Origin: Roseovarius sp. ZX-A-9
Lineage (GTDB): Bacteria > Pseudomonadota > Alphaproteobacteria > Rhodobacterales > Rhodobacteraceae
Direction: 5' to 3'
Length of the DNA: 64,000 bases
Assembly: GCF_028369135.1 (NCBI RefSeq)
Contig: NZ_JAPWHW010000002.1
Span: forward strand, 62,001-126,000
In this document: piece by piece, positions 17,986 through 26,524 of the stretch
Position numbering within the stretch: the stretch's first letter is position 1
How the letters are laid out: each line of letters opens with the position of its first letter
The notes under the pieces: model-generated
What the model was told of the DNA's origin: nothing
Database searches by the model: none
Seen by the model: the letters and a program-made list of their open reading frames with translations, nothing else
Made by a program: the position numbers and the translations under genes

Positions 17986-18522
17986 TCAAGGGGTCGAGTT
18001 TCCGTACCGCAGGCGGGTCAGGCGCGTACCGCACCAGTTGCGGGACAGGATGAACATCCGGTCGAATTGGCTTTCGGCCAGTTCCTGCAACCCCGGCACG
18101 CCGAACGCGCCAGCGATGTCGTCAACGGTGTTCGAGTGAGCCACCACCAGCACCTTCCCGCCGGGGTGGTGCAAACGGATCGTGCTGGCCAGCGCCGGAC
18201 CGTCCGTGGCATCGTACTGTGTCAACGGCAGCCCCTGCCCGTTGGCGGTGGGCTGGCCGGTCTGCCGGGATCTGTTGGTGTTGGTCACGAACACCGCCGA
18301 CAGGTTTTCATCCTGCAGCATGTGACACAGCAAATTCGCGCGGGCTTGTCCGGCCTGTGACAATGGCGGGTTGGGACCGCCTTCCCTTTCGGCATGACGC
18401 ACCAGGATCATCGAAGAGGACCAGATCCTGAGAGGATACTTTCGCAGGATCGTGGGCGTGGGCAAAATCTTGTGCACCTCGTGAATGCGGCGGCGCAGGA
18501 TCGGCGTAAATTCATTGGCCAT
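17986..18522 (-). CDS. Histidine phosphatase-superfamily protein
   Basis: A 178-aa protein of the phosphoglycerate mutase-like (histidine phosphatase) superfamily. The catalytic motif is VRHAERE (RHA in place of the usual RHG) near residue 41. The second catalytic histidine is in VVAHSNTVDDI and a supporting arginine is in NTNRSRQT. It has a ~35-residue basic N-terminal extension. It lies between the HExxH metallopeptidase and the M28 gene on the same strand. It could dephosphorylate a protein or small molecule in that locus; the substrate is unknown. Confidence 0.85.
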   Translation of the reverse strand: MANEFTPILRRRIHEVHKILPTPTILRKYPLRIWSSSMILVRHAEREGGPNPPLSQAGQARANLLCHMLQDENLSAVFVTNTNRSRQTGQPTANGQGLPLTQYDATDGPALASTIRLHHPGGKVLVVAHSNTVDDIAGAFGVPGLQELAESQFDRMFILSRNWCGTRLTRLRYGNSTP

Positions 18523-18546
18523 GGAAACTATCCTTGAATGACGTCC

Positions 18547-18578
18547 GGTGCCGGCCCGGGATGTTCCGGGCCGGCACC
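18547..18578. terminator. Strong hairpin after the HExxH metallopeptidase gene
   Basis: A perfect 13-bp stem (GGTGCCGGCCCGG 18547-18559 with its complement 18566-18578) closes a 6-nt loop between the metallopeptidase and histidine phosphatase genes. There is no U-tract in the direction of transcription. It probably attenuates downstream expression or stabilises the upstream message. Confidence 0.6.
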
Positions 18579-18588
18579 CATGGGCGTG

Positions 18589-21444
18589 TCAGGCGTCGTC
18601 GCTGCCATCATCGAGGTCAAACTCCAGCCGCACGGTCTTGACCCTGCCGCCGCTGGCCGAAAGATCGGCCGTTCCACGCAGGATGCGCAGGATTTCCTCG
18701 ATTGTCGGGCGGCGCGTGATCACCGGATAGTCTTGCGTCCGGCGGATCGGCCAGTCGGGATCCCTGGGCTCCTTGGGATCCCTTGGATCAGGCTTGTCTT
18801 CGCGCTCGTCCTTCTCGTCCTTTTCAAAGCTGAGCTGATAGGTCATCCCGCCCGACACTTCGCCGTCCAGAATGGTCCTGACCTCGATCCGGTCATCGCC
18901 CTTGGCAATCGCCTTGCGCACCATGTCGGGATCGAAGTCGCGGCCCGGTTCAATCGACAGAACCACTTCACGCTTCTCACGCGGACCCATCTCGAACTTG
19001 CGACCACCGGCCGACACCACATTCAATTCCCAGCCGAGGCGGCGCATGAAGACCGGCATCTCGATTTCGATATATCCCACCACCGGCTTCTTGAACGGGT
19101 TGCGCACCCAGATCACATGCTTGCGCAGATACTTCAGGATATAGCGATAGAATGGCCAGATCGGATTGATATTGCGCTGTCCGATGTTGTTGTCGAACGG
19201 CACCAACCGCGATTCCGGGATTGTCCCGGTGATCGTGGTATCGTTGCCCGGATCGCCGTCGGCATGGGCAATCGCCAGCAGGCATTCGTGCCCCACCTGC
19301 GTCGGCACAAAGGCGAAAGGCCCGACAACCGTACTGCCGCCCGGCGCGATAGACCCCGCGGCAGGCAGCGTCGCTGTCGCCATCGGTGTCCAGTCATCAG
19401 GAAAGGCCAGGCCGCTGCCCGGCAATGCGTGATAGGCATCCACACGCACCGCATTGGCGGTCTGCATGCCGCGGTTCTTGACCCGGACATACATATAGTT
19501 GGTCTGACCGACAAAGGGCTCTTGGTGTATGGTTCCGCCATCGGCAGAGCGGCGCACCCACATGTCCTGACACGACCAGTGATTGCGCAAATACTCGTAC
19601 TCGCCACCCCGTCCATCATCGATATAGACGTCCACCGCCGGCGGGTTGCCCTCGGTCGAGACATTATTGCCCTGCCCCGGCGCGGCCCCCGGCTGGAACA
19701 ACCCCTGTTTCTCAAAGGCCCAACGGACGACCTTGTGCAGCGCCCCGCCGGGAATGCCCGCAAGGCTGGTCGTGGTCTTGTCGGCTGTTTCCAGATTGCC
19801 CTCGTAGACCTCGGGGAATTGCGTGGTCGAGGTGAGCAGGCCGATCGCCTTGAAGATCAGGTAGGCCGTCGTGTCAGCGGCACGCCGCCGAGTGTTCAGG
19901 TTCGTGGAATCCCCGCCTATCGACCGATAGAACCGGAAGAGCGTGGAGGACAGCACCTGTTCGCCACCATACTGTGTGTTCCAGTTTGGCCCGAACCAGG
20001 CCCAGCCCGAGGTGGCGGCGCGGTCATGGCGCCGGTTCAGCCCCGGCACCCCGGCATGCACCCAAGGGAAGGTGTCGAACCGGTCCGCGGCATTCGACCC
20101 CGGATCGTTCAGGACCGCCGCCAGCGCATCGCCAGCCGAATGGGCAAAGCCGAAATTCGGGCTGCTTACATGATCCCACAGCAATGCGTGGCCAAACTCG
20201 TGCCACGCCACGCGGTTCGACGTGGCAATCCCGATCGCCTGCCCCGACACGATCTTGCCAAAGCGCAGCTCCAGCAAACCATTACCCGCGGCATTGCCGG
20301 GCGCCTGCGCATTGACAGCATCGCCCAAGGCGCGTGAATCCACCGGCACCGGAAAGGACGTTCCGTTGAAATACGTGGAAACGTTGAATCCCAGTTCCTG
20401 CATTTTGCGGAACAACCGGTCGCAGTGATAGTAGGCATTGACGGCGTTGAAGCTCTCGTGCTGGCTGTTGAAGTTGAACGCACCGGCCGGGGTTGGCACC
20501 GTCGGCGGCGCCTGAACCGGGTTTTGCCGCTCGGTCACATGCACGAAGTTCCCGCGCAAGGTTTGCGGCATCGACGGGATCAGCCCGTCCAGCGTTCTTG
20601 AACTACGGAACGGGTTGAGCTGAGCGTTGGTCGAATTGGCCGATACCGCGGCGCCCGTCTGGGTCTGCGGGTCCGGCGCGAACACCATACCGGTGGCACA
20701 GGCGACCAAGGCCCGCAGGTACAGCACATCGCCCGAAGTCGGCTCGACCAGCGCGCGCCAGTTCACCTGCGCCTGGCCCTCGGTCATTGCGGCCTGAAAC
20801 AGCACCTCGTCGACGATATAGTGCTTGCCCTTCGCAATGCCCTTGATCGTGAGTTTCGGCAAAGCCGGGATCTTCGTGTGCTCGCCCCCGACGCAACCCT
20901 CGTGATCATGGGTTTCCTCGCGCTCGTCGGGTTCAAACCGGTAGACGACCTGGCGTTTGACGCGGGCGTTGTCCATGTCAGGCAGGGCAAAGCCCAACAT
21001 CTTCTTCAGCGCGGCATTCGTGACCTTGCGCGTTTCGTCAGCCTTGGACAGGGCTTCGGTGTTCTCGATGACGACCGAACCGTGCATCGAATTCTGCATG
21101 CTCTGCGGCTCAAGGCTGTCACCGTCCATCTGCATGCCCAGCGTGGCACCGAACACATCAAGCCCCATGATCGCCTGCTGATAGACTACGACCTTGGTGC
21201 CGCCGATGTCCTTCTCCATCTGGAATTCCATCACCGGCTGCGCCGAGGCACCTTCCAGCCCCGGCACGCCGTCCGCGGTCAGCGCGGTTCCGGCCAGCCC
21301 GATCTCTCCGCGCATCCCGCGCAAGTAATACTCGGCGACCTGTTGCGGCGTGGCCATTGGGGCCGCGCTTTCGTAACCGGGTGGCTTCGGATTTCGCAAA
21401 TAGACAACTTCGCCGTACTCGTTCTTGATGATTGTGTCGGTCAT
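18589..21444 (-). CDS. Large HExxH metallopeptidase-like protein with CARDB-like C-terminal region
   Basis: A 951-aa protein. Residues 1-310 resemble the propeptide-type region found before fungalysin/thermolysin-like peptidases. The active-site motif is WHEFGH (HEFGH at 415-419), preceded by a gluzincin-like core. The third zinc ligand is unclear: H435 and D439 (AHSAGDALAAV) lie 16 and 20 residues after the motif, where thermolysin has a glutamate. Residues ~620-760 look like a CARDB-type beta-sandwich (YMYVRVKNRG), followed by a charged tail. No signal peptide is visible. The start ATG at 21444 has GGAAGGAAG upstream. It heads the leftward arm and is divergent from the subtilase-trypsin gene. 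Confidence 0.78.
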   Translation of the reverse strand: MTDTIIKNEYGEVVYLRNPKPPGYESAAPMATPQQVAEYYLRGMRGEIGLAGTALTADGVPGLEGASAQPVMEFQMEKDIGGTKVVVYQQAIMGLDVFGATLGMQMDGDSLEPQSMQNSMHGSVVIENTEALSKADETRKVTNAALKKMLGFALPDMDNARVKRQVVYRFEPDEREETHDHEGCVGGEHTKIPALPKLTIKGIAKGKHYIVDEVLFQAAMTEGQAQVNWRALVEPTSGDVLYLRALVACATGMVFAPDPQTQTGAAVSANSTNAQLNPFRSSRTLDGLIPSMPQTLRGNFVHVTERQNPVQAPPTVPTPAGAFNFNSQHESFNAVNAYYHCDRLFRKMQELGFNVSTYFNGTSFPVPVDSRALGDAVNAQAPGNAAGNGLLELRFGKIVSGQAIGIATSNRVAWHEFGHALLWDHVSSPNFGFAHSAGDALAAVLNDPGSNAADRFDTFPWVHAGVPGLNRRHDRAATSGWAWFGPNWNTQYGGEQVLSSTLFRFYRSIGGDSTNLNTRRRAADTTAYLIFKAIGLLTSTTQFPEVYEGNLETADKTTTSLAGIPGGALHKVVRWAFEKQGLFQPGAAPGQGNNVSTEGNPPAVDVYIDDGRGGEYEYLRNHWSCQDMWVRRSADGGTIHQEPFVGQTNYMYVRVKNRGMQTANAVRVDAYHALPGSGLAFPDDWTPMATATLPAAGSIAPGGSTVVGPFAFVPTQVGHECLLAIAHADGDPGNDTTITGTIPESRLVPFDNNIGQRNINPIWPFYRYILKYLRKHVIWVRNPFKKPVVGYIEIEMPVFMRRLGWELNVVSAGGRKFEMGPREKREVVLSIEPGRDFDPDMVRKAIAKGDDRIEVRTILDGEVSGGMTYQLSFEKDEKDEREDKPDPRDPKEPRDPDWPIRRTQDYPVITRRPTIEEILRILRGTADLSASGGRVKTVRLEFDLDDGSDDA

Positions 21445-21568
21445 TTCAACTTCCTTCCAAATAAAATGGACAACGAAATCGTCTACCGCTCGCCTCTGCC
21501 GGACACCTCTCTCGGGCGCCCAAAAATGGGACGTCAGAAGTTGTGCGTTCGTGCAGGATCAGGCCTCA

Positions 21569-21597
21569 TTCATACACGTTTTGCACGATTCGTACAA
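21569..21597 (-). promoter_or_regulatory. Candidate promoter of the HExxH peptidase arm
   Basis: TTGTAC (21592-21597) and TATGAA (21569-21574) on the minus strand are separated by exactly 17 bp. They lie about 125 bp before the metallopeptidase start. Pattern-based only. Confidence 0.45.
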
Positions 21598-21651
21598 TCT
21601 CCCACCACCCAAGGTCGAACGAGCCTGAGCGCGGAAATTCGCCGTTTTCCT

Positions 21652-21680
21652 TTGACCCAGAGCAGGCGCTTGTTTAACTT
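21652..21680 (+). promoter_or_regulatory. Candidate promoter of the subtilase-trypsin arm
   Basis: TTGACC (21652-21657) and TAACTT (21675-21680) are separated by 17 bp. They are about 85 bp upstream of the start codon, which itself has AGGAGG (21750-21755) at 9-nt spacing. The three downstream genes overlap each other, so this is probably the only promoter of the operon. Confidence 0.5.
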
Positions 21681-21764
21681 TTTGGTACTTCCTCGGTGCG
21701 CCAGCAAGTCGTTCACGTTGCGATCTGGTGGTTTTTAATAAAAACTTTCAGGAGGTTAGCTAAA

Positions 21765-24593
21765 ATGTCCGATGCGACTGGACTACCGCTTTTGAAGCGG
21801 ATCATGGCGCAGACTCACGCCGACGCGCGCTCACTCTATGCACCTGAAAGATTGCGTTTTGCGCTTGAACTCGCCCAAAACGGAAAATCCGCAAGCGATT
21901 TCCTGCCTACCCTCAGATCGCGACTGGAAACCATCACCGGCTCGCACAACTTCACCCTCGAGCCACTCTTCGAGGACCAGTCCGGAGCCGAAAACCTGTT
22001 CTTTGTCTTTGCCCCCGACGGCCTCGACAGGACGCTTCCCGACGAAATGCTCTTTGCCATCGCGCACGACCTGCGCCGAGAGCTGGATCTGGTCTCGTGC
22101 GAGCCCGATACCGGGGCGCAGGTATTCAGTGATCCCGATCCCGACCCGCCAACGACGACCGAAGGCGCGGTCCTTGATGCGACATGCTGGGTTCATGGCA
22201 CACCGCCCGAACCCAAGGATTGGGCGCTTGCCAAGACCAACGTCCCTGCCGCCTGGGCGCTGGCACCGGGCAAGGGTGAGGGCATCATCGTTGCCCAGCC
22301 CGACACCGGCATCGCAGAGCACCAGGAACTGGCGCAGACCCATTTCGATTTTACCCGCAGCCTGAACCTGATCGAAGGCGGCAAGCAGCCGACCGACCCG
22401 CTGACCTCGGCAATGTCGAACCCCGGCCACGGGACCGGCACCGCCAGCGTTCTGGCCTCGGCGGGCAGCGGCACGATCTCGGGTTCGGCCCCCGGTGCGA
22501 CCATCGTGCCTATCCGCTGCATCAACGATGTAAAGATTTTCAACGCCATCCCGGTGGCGCGGGCCGTCGATCACGCCGTATCGGTGGGCGCGCATGTCAT
22601 CACGATGAGTCTGGGCGGCCTCTGGAGCAGCCCCTTGCGCGCCGCGATCCGGCGGGCGATTGCCGCCGATGTCATCGTTCTGTCAGCGGCCGGCAACTGC
22701 GTCGGGTTGGTGGTCTGGCCTGCCCGCTACCCCGAGATGATCGCGGTGGGCGGCACCGATGTGGATGACCGCAAATGGAAAGGCTCCTCGACCGGTTCCA
22801 GCGTCGATTTCTCGGCCCCCGCCCAGCATGTCTGGAAGGCGGTCCGCTCGGACACGGTATCGCAGACCAATGCCATCGCTCCGGGTCAGGGCACGTCCTT
22901 TGCCACCGCCCTATGCGCCGGGATCGCGGCACTCTGGCTGGAGCGCCACGGGCGCAGCGCGGTGATCGCCAAGGCCCGCACGCGCGGCGTGTCCGTGCAG
23001 GCGTTGTTCGCCGCCGCCGTGCGCCAGACGGCCCATCGGCCTGCAGGTTTCCCCTCGGGGCTGGGTGCGGGAGTTATCGACGCAGAGGCCCTCGTTGCAC
23101 TGCCGCTACCACAGATCGGCACGTCACAGATCGAAACCGCCTCACCCGATGCGGCGGACCCGTCTGGCGGGCTCAGCGATGCGCTGGGGGCATTGTTCGG
23201 CCCCGGCGCACCCGATCCCGCATTCGACTGGGCCGCCCACGGCGCCGAGCTATCGGCGCTGCTCGTCGCTGACATCCGGGCCGGACGTGGCCGTGAAGAC
23301 GCCGCAACCGAGGCGCGCGCGTTCCGCCAATCTTCCAGCGCGCTGACAGAAGCTGCCGCCAGTTCTCGGGACAGCCGCATCGCGCATCTGGTGCTGCGCG
23401 GGCGCCCCGCCGCCCCCTCGATCATGATCCGCAGTTCCGTCTCGCCGGAAAGGCTGGGGCGGCTGCTGTCAGGCTTTGGCGCCGCCGCGCAACCGGGGCT
23501 GGCCCCCGAAGCCGCCGCTTCGGTCTCGCCCGAGCAGGGCCGCACCGCGCTGGATGGACCCGGCCGGGCCCGCGCGCTGCGCTCGCTGGAAAGACGACTG
23601 GAGAGCAGCGCCGATGCCGCCGGTGAAACACTCATCGAAGAAAGCGACCGCGCGCTGGCCGAATTGCACACACACGGCACGGGCGCGAAACTGAATGAAA
23701 TCAATGCTATCCGGCTCGAAGCTCTGGTCTCCCTGACCGAGCGCCCAGCGATCCCTGTCGTCACACGTCAGACCCCCGATGGCGACACCGTGCAGACCGT
23801 CGACGTGAACGATCCCGAGTTTGGCCGCTTTGCCGGCATGGCCGCAATCGCGCTGCCTGCGCTGGAACAGGGCGCGCTGGCCTCGGTCGGGCGGATCGAC
23901 GGGGACGGCATCCACCTTGGCACCGGCTGGGTGGTTGGCCCCGGCCTTGTCATGACCAACCGGCATGTGCTGGAGGAATTCGCCGCCCCGCTGCCGCGTC
24001 TGGACGACCCCGAAAGTTGGCAGATCTACCGCGATACGTGGATCAACTTTTCACCCCAGGCCGTTGATCTTAAGCAAAATTTCAAGATAACAGGCGTAGC
24101 CTTTGCGGGCGCGCAGCAGATCCGCACCTACCCGGTCAGCTTTGCCAAGCTGGATCTGGCGCTCTTGACCGTGGCTACGAACAATGACGCAGGCGGCGCG
24201 TTGCCAGCGCCCGTTGCGATTGCCGCCAACGCCCCGTCCCAGGCGCAAAGCCTCTTCGCCCTCGGTTATCCCGCCCCGCCGCATTACATCCCGCGCGACG
24301 AAGACGGGCAGATGCGTCAGGACGTGATCGAACGGCTGCGCACGATTTTCGGCCTGCAGTACCGGCGCAAGTATTTCAGTCCCGGCAGCATGATGGCGCA
24401 GCCGCACCAATGGGTGTTCGACCATGACGCAACCACGCTGGGTGGCAATTCCGGCTCTCTGGTCGGCACCTTGTCCGACGAGGTGGCTGCCGTCGGGCTG
24501 CATTTCGCCGGAGATTGGCTGCGCGCCAATCACGCGCATGATCTGATCGCGGTTCTGGCGGCGCGGCCCGGTCTGGTCGGGCTTCTGCCGTGA
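21765..24593 (+). CDS. Subtilase-trypsin double serine protease
   Basis: A 942-aa protein carrying two complete serine-protease active sites. Residues ~1-130 look like a prodomain. The S8 subtilase domain (about 150-445) has D180 (QPDTGI), H222 (GHGTGT), oxyanion N311 (AAGN) and S378 (GTSFAT). A linker rich in Ala, Ser and Glu (450-690) follows. A trypsin-like domain (about 700-935) has H734 (TNRHV), D797 (KLDLAL) and S896 (GGNSGS). No signal peptide is seen, so the protein is probably cytoplasmic. The ATG at 21765 is chosen over an upstream in-frame start at 21696 because of AGGAGG. It overlaps the trypsin-ATPase gene by 4 bp. A proteolytic activation cascade with its neighbours is an inference. 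Confidence 0.9.
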   Translation: MSDATGLPLLKRIMAQTHADARSLYAPERLRFALELAQNGKSASDFLPTLRSRLETITGSHNFTLEPLFEDQSGAENLFFVFAPDGLDRTLPDEMLFAIAHDLRRELDLVSCEPDTGAQVFSDPDPDPPTTTEGAVLDATCWVHGTPPEPKDWALAKTNVPAAWALAPGKGEGIIVAQPDTGIAEHQELAQTHFDFTRSLNLIEGGKQPTDPLTSAMSNPGHGTGTASVLASAGSGTISGSAPGATIVPIRCINDVKIFNAIPVARAVDHAVSVGAHVITMSLGGLWSSPLRAAIRRAIAADVIVLSAAGNCVGLVVWPARYPEMIAVGGTDVDDRKWKGSSTGSSVDFSAPAQHVWKAVRSDTVSQTNAIAPGQGTSFATALCAGIAALWLERHGRSAVIAKARTRGVSVQALFAAAVRQTAHRPAGFPSGLGAGVIDAEALVALPLPQIGTSQIETASPDAADPSGGLSDALGALFGPGAPDPAFDWAAHGAELSALLVADIRAGRGREDAATEARAFRQSSSALTEAAASSRDSRIAHLVLRGRPAAPSIMIRSSVSPERLGRLLSGFGAAAQPGLAPEAAASVSPEQGRTALDGPGRARALRSLERRLESSADAAGETLIEESDRALAELHTHGTGAKLNEINAIRLEALVSLTERPAIPVVTRQTPDGDTVQTVDVNDPEFGRFAGMAAIALPALEQGALASVGRIDGDGIHLGTGWVVGPGLVMTNRHVLEEFAAPLPRLDDPESWQIYRDTWINFSPQAVDLKQNFKITGVAFAGAQQIRTYPVSFAKLDLALLTVATNNDAGGALPAPVAIAANAPSQAQSLFALGYPAPPHYIPRDEDGQMRQDVIERLRTIFGLQYRRKYFSPGSMMAQPHQWVFDHDATTLGGNSGSLVGTLSDEVAAVGLHFAGDWLRANHAHDLIAVLAARPGLVGLLP

Positions 24594-26524
24594 CGATGGC
24601 CCCGGATCCGCCGCCGCAACAAGCGTCGATCCCGGCTGCGATCAATGCAACTCAGGCGCGCCGTATCGCCGCGCATTTCACCGCGGGACGCCCGGCACTG
24701 TCGCAGATCTATGGCGAAATTGCCCGACGCTCGGGCGGGCGGTTGCGGGATTTCAAGATCGTCGCGCTCGGGCTGAACGATACCAAAGACGCCTTTGCGG
24801 CGGCACTCCTTGAAGCCGCGCAAGCGGATATACACCGAACTTTCCTGACCGAACTGGCGACACTGGGGTGTCTCGACCTTGGCGCCGTCATTGCTGCGCT
24901 TGAGACGACACCGGGCGACGATGGGGGGCTCGACGCCCTGCTCTGGCCACAGGATGCAACCGGCCTTGTGACATTGCCGCAGGGCTGGAATGCCCATGTC
25001 GCCGCGACGCTGGATATGTCCGTGTTGCTGCGCGCGGTCAATCTGGCGGCGCGGCGGGTCTGTCTGGTGCAGACCGGCGCATCGCAGGGCACCGGCTTTC
25101 TGATCGGCCCGCAAACCGTACTGACCAACTGGCATGTCATGGCCCCCCTGCTGGATCCGGCGACAGGCCAGCCGCAGCCGGGCAGCGCACAGTCGATCCG
25201 CTGCACATTCGAAAGCCTTGGCAGTGCGCAGGGGCGTGTTTTTCCGGTGCTCGACGACTGGCTGGTCGATTTCAGCCCGCTGGCCGTCTCTGCCCCCGCG
25301 CCGCCGGGAATGGTCGACATGACCGCGCTACGTCCGCACGCGCTGGATTTCTGCGCCCTGCGCTTGCCCGGTTCACCGGGGCGCGAGCGCGGCTACTACG
25401 ATATGGCCAAGCTCGGCACGCTGAACGCCGAAACCGATCACTTCTTTGTCTTTCAGCACCCTTTCGCCAATCCGCAGCGGCTTGCCATCACCACCGGGGT
25501 CACGCCTGACCCAAACGGGCCGGATTTTCTGCGACACAAAGCCTGGACCGACGAAGGATCATCCGGCGGGCTTTGTCTGGATCAACGATTTCAACCACTG
25601 GCGCTGCACCATGCCGCCGTGACCGATCAGAATGGCGCGTTTCAATTCAACCGCGCCGTGCGCCTTTCGGCGATCCACGCGCTGATGCCTGATCTTGGCG
25701 CGCCCGACCCCGCCCATGACCGCATTACCCAGCTGTCGGATGGATCGCGCGCCATTCTGGGGCGCGGTGCGTCGCAGGATATGGCGCATGAGATGATGCA
25801 AAACGCCTCCCGCCCGATCCTCTACGTACGCGGCCCGCCGCGCTCGGGCAAAAGCTTTACCGCCGAACTGATCCGCGACTGCACCCCGCACCACCGGCGC
25901 CGGATCGTCAAGATTTCGGCCTCTGAAATGCCGGTCGAAGCGCGCGAACTGGCGGTGTTGATCCTGACCCGAGCCGGCGCGCAGGATGCGGCTGTCGCGG
26001 CCCTGCCCGGTGCCGACACGCCGAACGGAACCGACAATGCCTGGATCCGCTCGGCACTGTTGCCCGCGCTGCGTCAGGCGCTGATGGCGCTCTTGCGGAT
26101 CGACCCGGCCCAGACGATGACCCTGTGGCTGATCATCGACGAGCTGGACATCGTGCCGATTCCGCAAACCGGCGCGCGAGAGCTGCTGGACGCGCTCTAT
26201 GCCGATGCCGAAGCGATGCGCACCCTACGGGTGGTGTTGATCGGGCTGGACGCGGCCCTGCCGGGGATCGATCAGGCCATCACGCGGGTAGAGTACATGG
26301 ACCATCCCGAACAGGTCGACCCGGACGCGTTGGAAACATGCCTCGGCGCCCTTATGGCCGAGAAGATGCTGGCCCCTTCCCCGGCTGAGCTCAGGCGGCA
26401 GGTGGATCTGGTCACCGGGGTGGCCAACATGATCCAGACAATCGGCCCTCCCATGAACAGGCTGGAACGTATGTCCGAAGTGCTGGCCAAGGTCTGGCTG
26501 ACGGCGGCACGCCAATGGAAATGA
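24590..26524 (+). CDS. Trypsin-like protease fused to P-loop ATPase
   Basis: A 644-aa protein. Residues ~10-100 form a small helical domain that resembles effector-associated domains of bacterial conflict systems. Next is a trypsin-like domain (~150-360) with H182 (TNWHV), D253 (ALDFCAL) and S325 (GSSGG). Residues ~385-640 are a P-loop ATPase with Walker A GPPRSGKS (415-422) and Walker B WLIIDELD (D517, E518). The start is GTG at 24590, overlapping the upstream stop as GTGA; ATG at 24596 is an alternative. No signal peptide or membrane segment is seen. The direct fusion of protease and NTPase suggests nucleotide-controlled proteolysis. It is coupled to the genes on both sides. Confidence 0.87.
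   Translation: MTMAPDPPPQQASIPAAINATQARRIAAHFTAGRPALSQIYGEIARRSGGRLRDFKIVALGLNDTKDAFAAALLEAAQADIHRTFLTELATLGCLDLGAVIAALETTPGDDGGLDALLWPQDATGLVTLPQGWNAHVAATLDMSVLLRAVNLAARRVCLVQTGASQGTGFLIGPQTVLTNWHVMAPLLDPATGQPQPGSAQSIRCTFESLGSAQGRVFPVLDDWLVDFSPLAVSAPAPPGMVDMTALRPHALDFCALRLPGSPGRERGYYDMAKLGTLNAETDHFFVFQHPFANPQRLAITTGVTPDPNGPDFLRHKAWTDEGSSGGLCLDQRFQPLALHHAAVTDQNGAFQFNRAVRLSAIHALMPDLGAPDPAHDRITQLSDGSRAILGRGASQDMAHEMMQNASRPILYVRGPPRSGKSFTAELIRDCTPHHRRRIVKISASEMPVEARELAVLILTRAGAQDAAVAALPGADTPNGTDNAWIRSALLPALRQALMALLRIDPAQTMTLWLIIDELDIVPIPQTGARELLDALYADAEAMRTLRVVLIGLDAALPGIDQAITRVEYMDHPEQVDPDALETCLGALMAEKMLAPSPAELRRQVDLVTGVANMIQTIGPPMNRLERMSEVLAKVWLTAARQWK

Larger units (their letters stand above)
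21445..21764. other. Divergent promoter region of the protease/NTPase locus
   Basis: This 320-bp region separates the two arms of the protease locus and is more AT-rich than the flanking genes. It holds two well-formed, back-to-back sigma70-like promoter candidates and no convincing gene. The two -35 boxes lie 54 bp apart, leaving room for a shared operator. Confidence 0.65.

Noticed and set aside
18538..20337. A 599-aa open frame on the plus strand
   Set aside because: It lies antisense to the HExxH metallopeptidase, which has recognisable motifs and a good ribosome site; the plus-strand frame has none.
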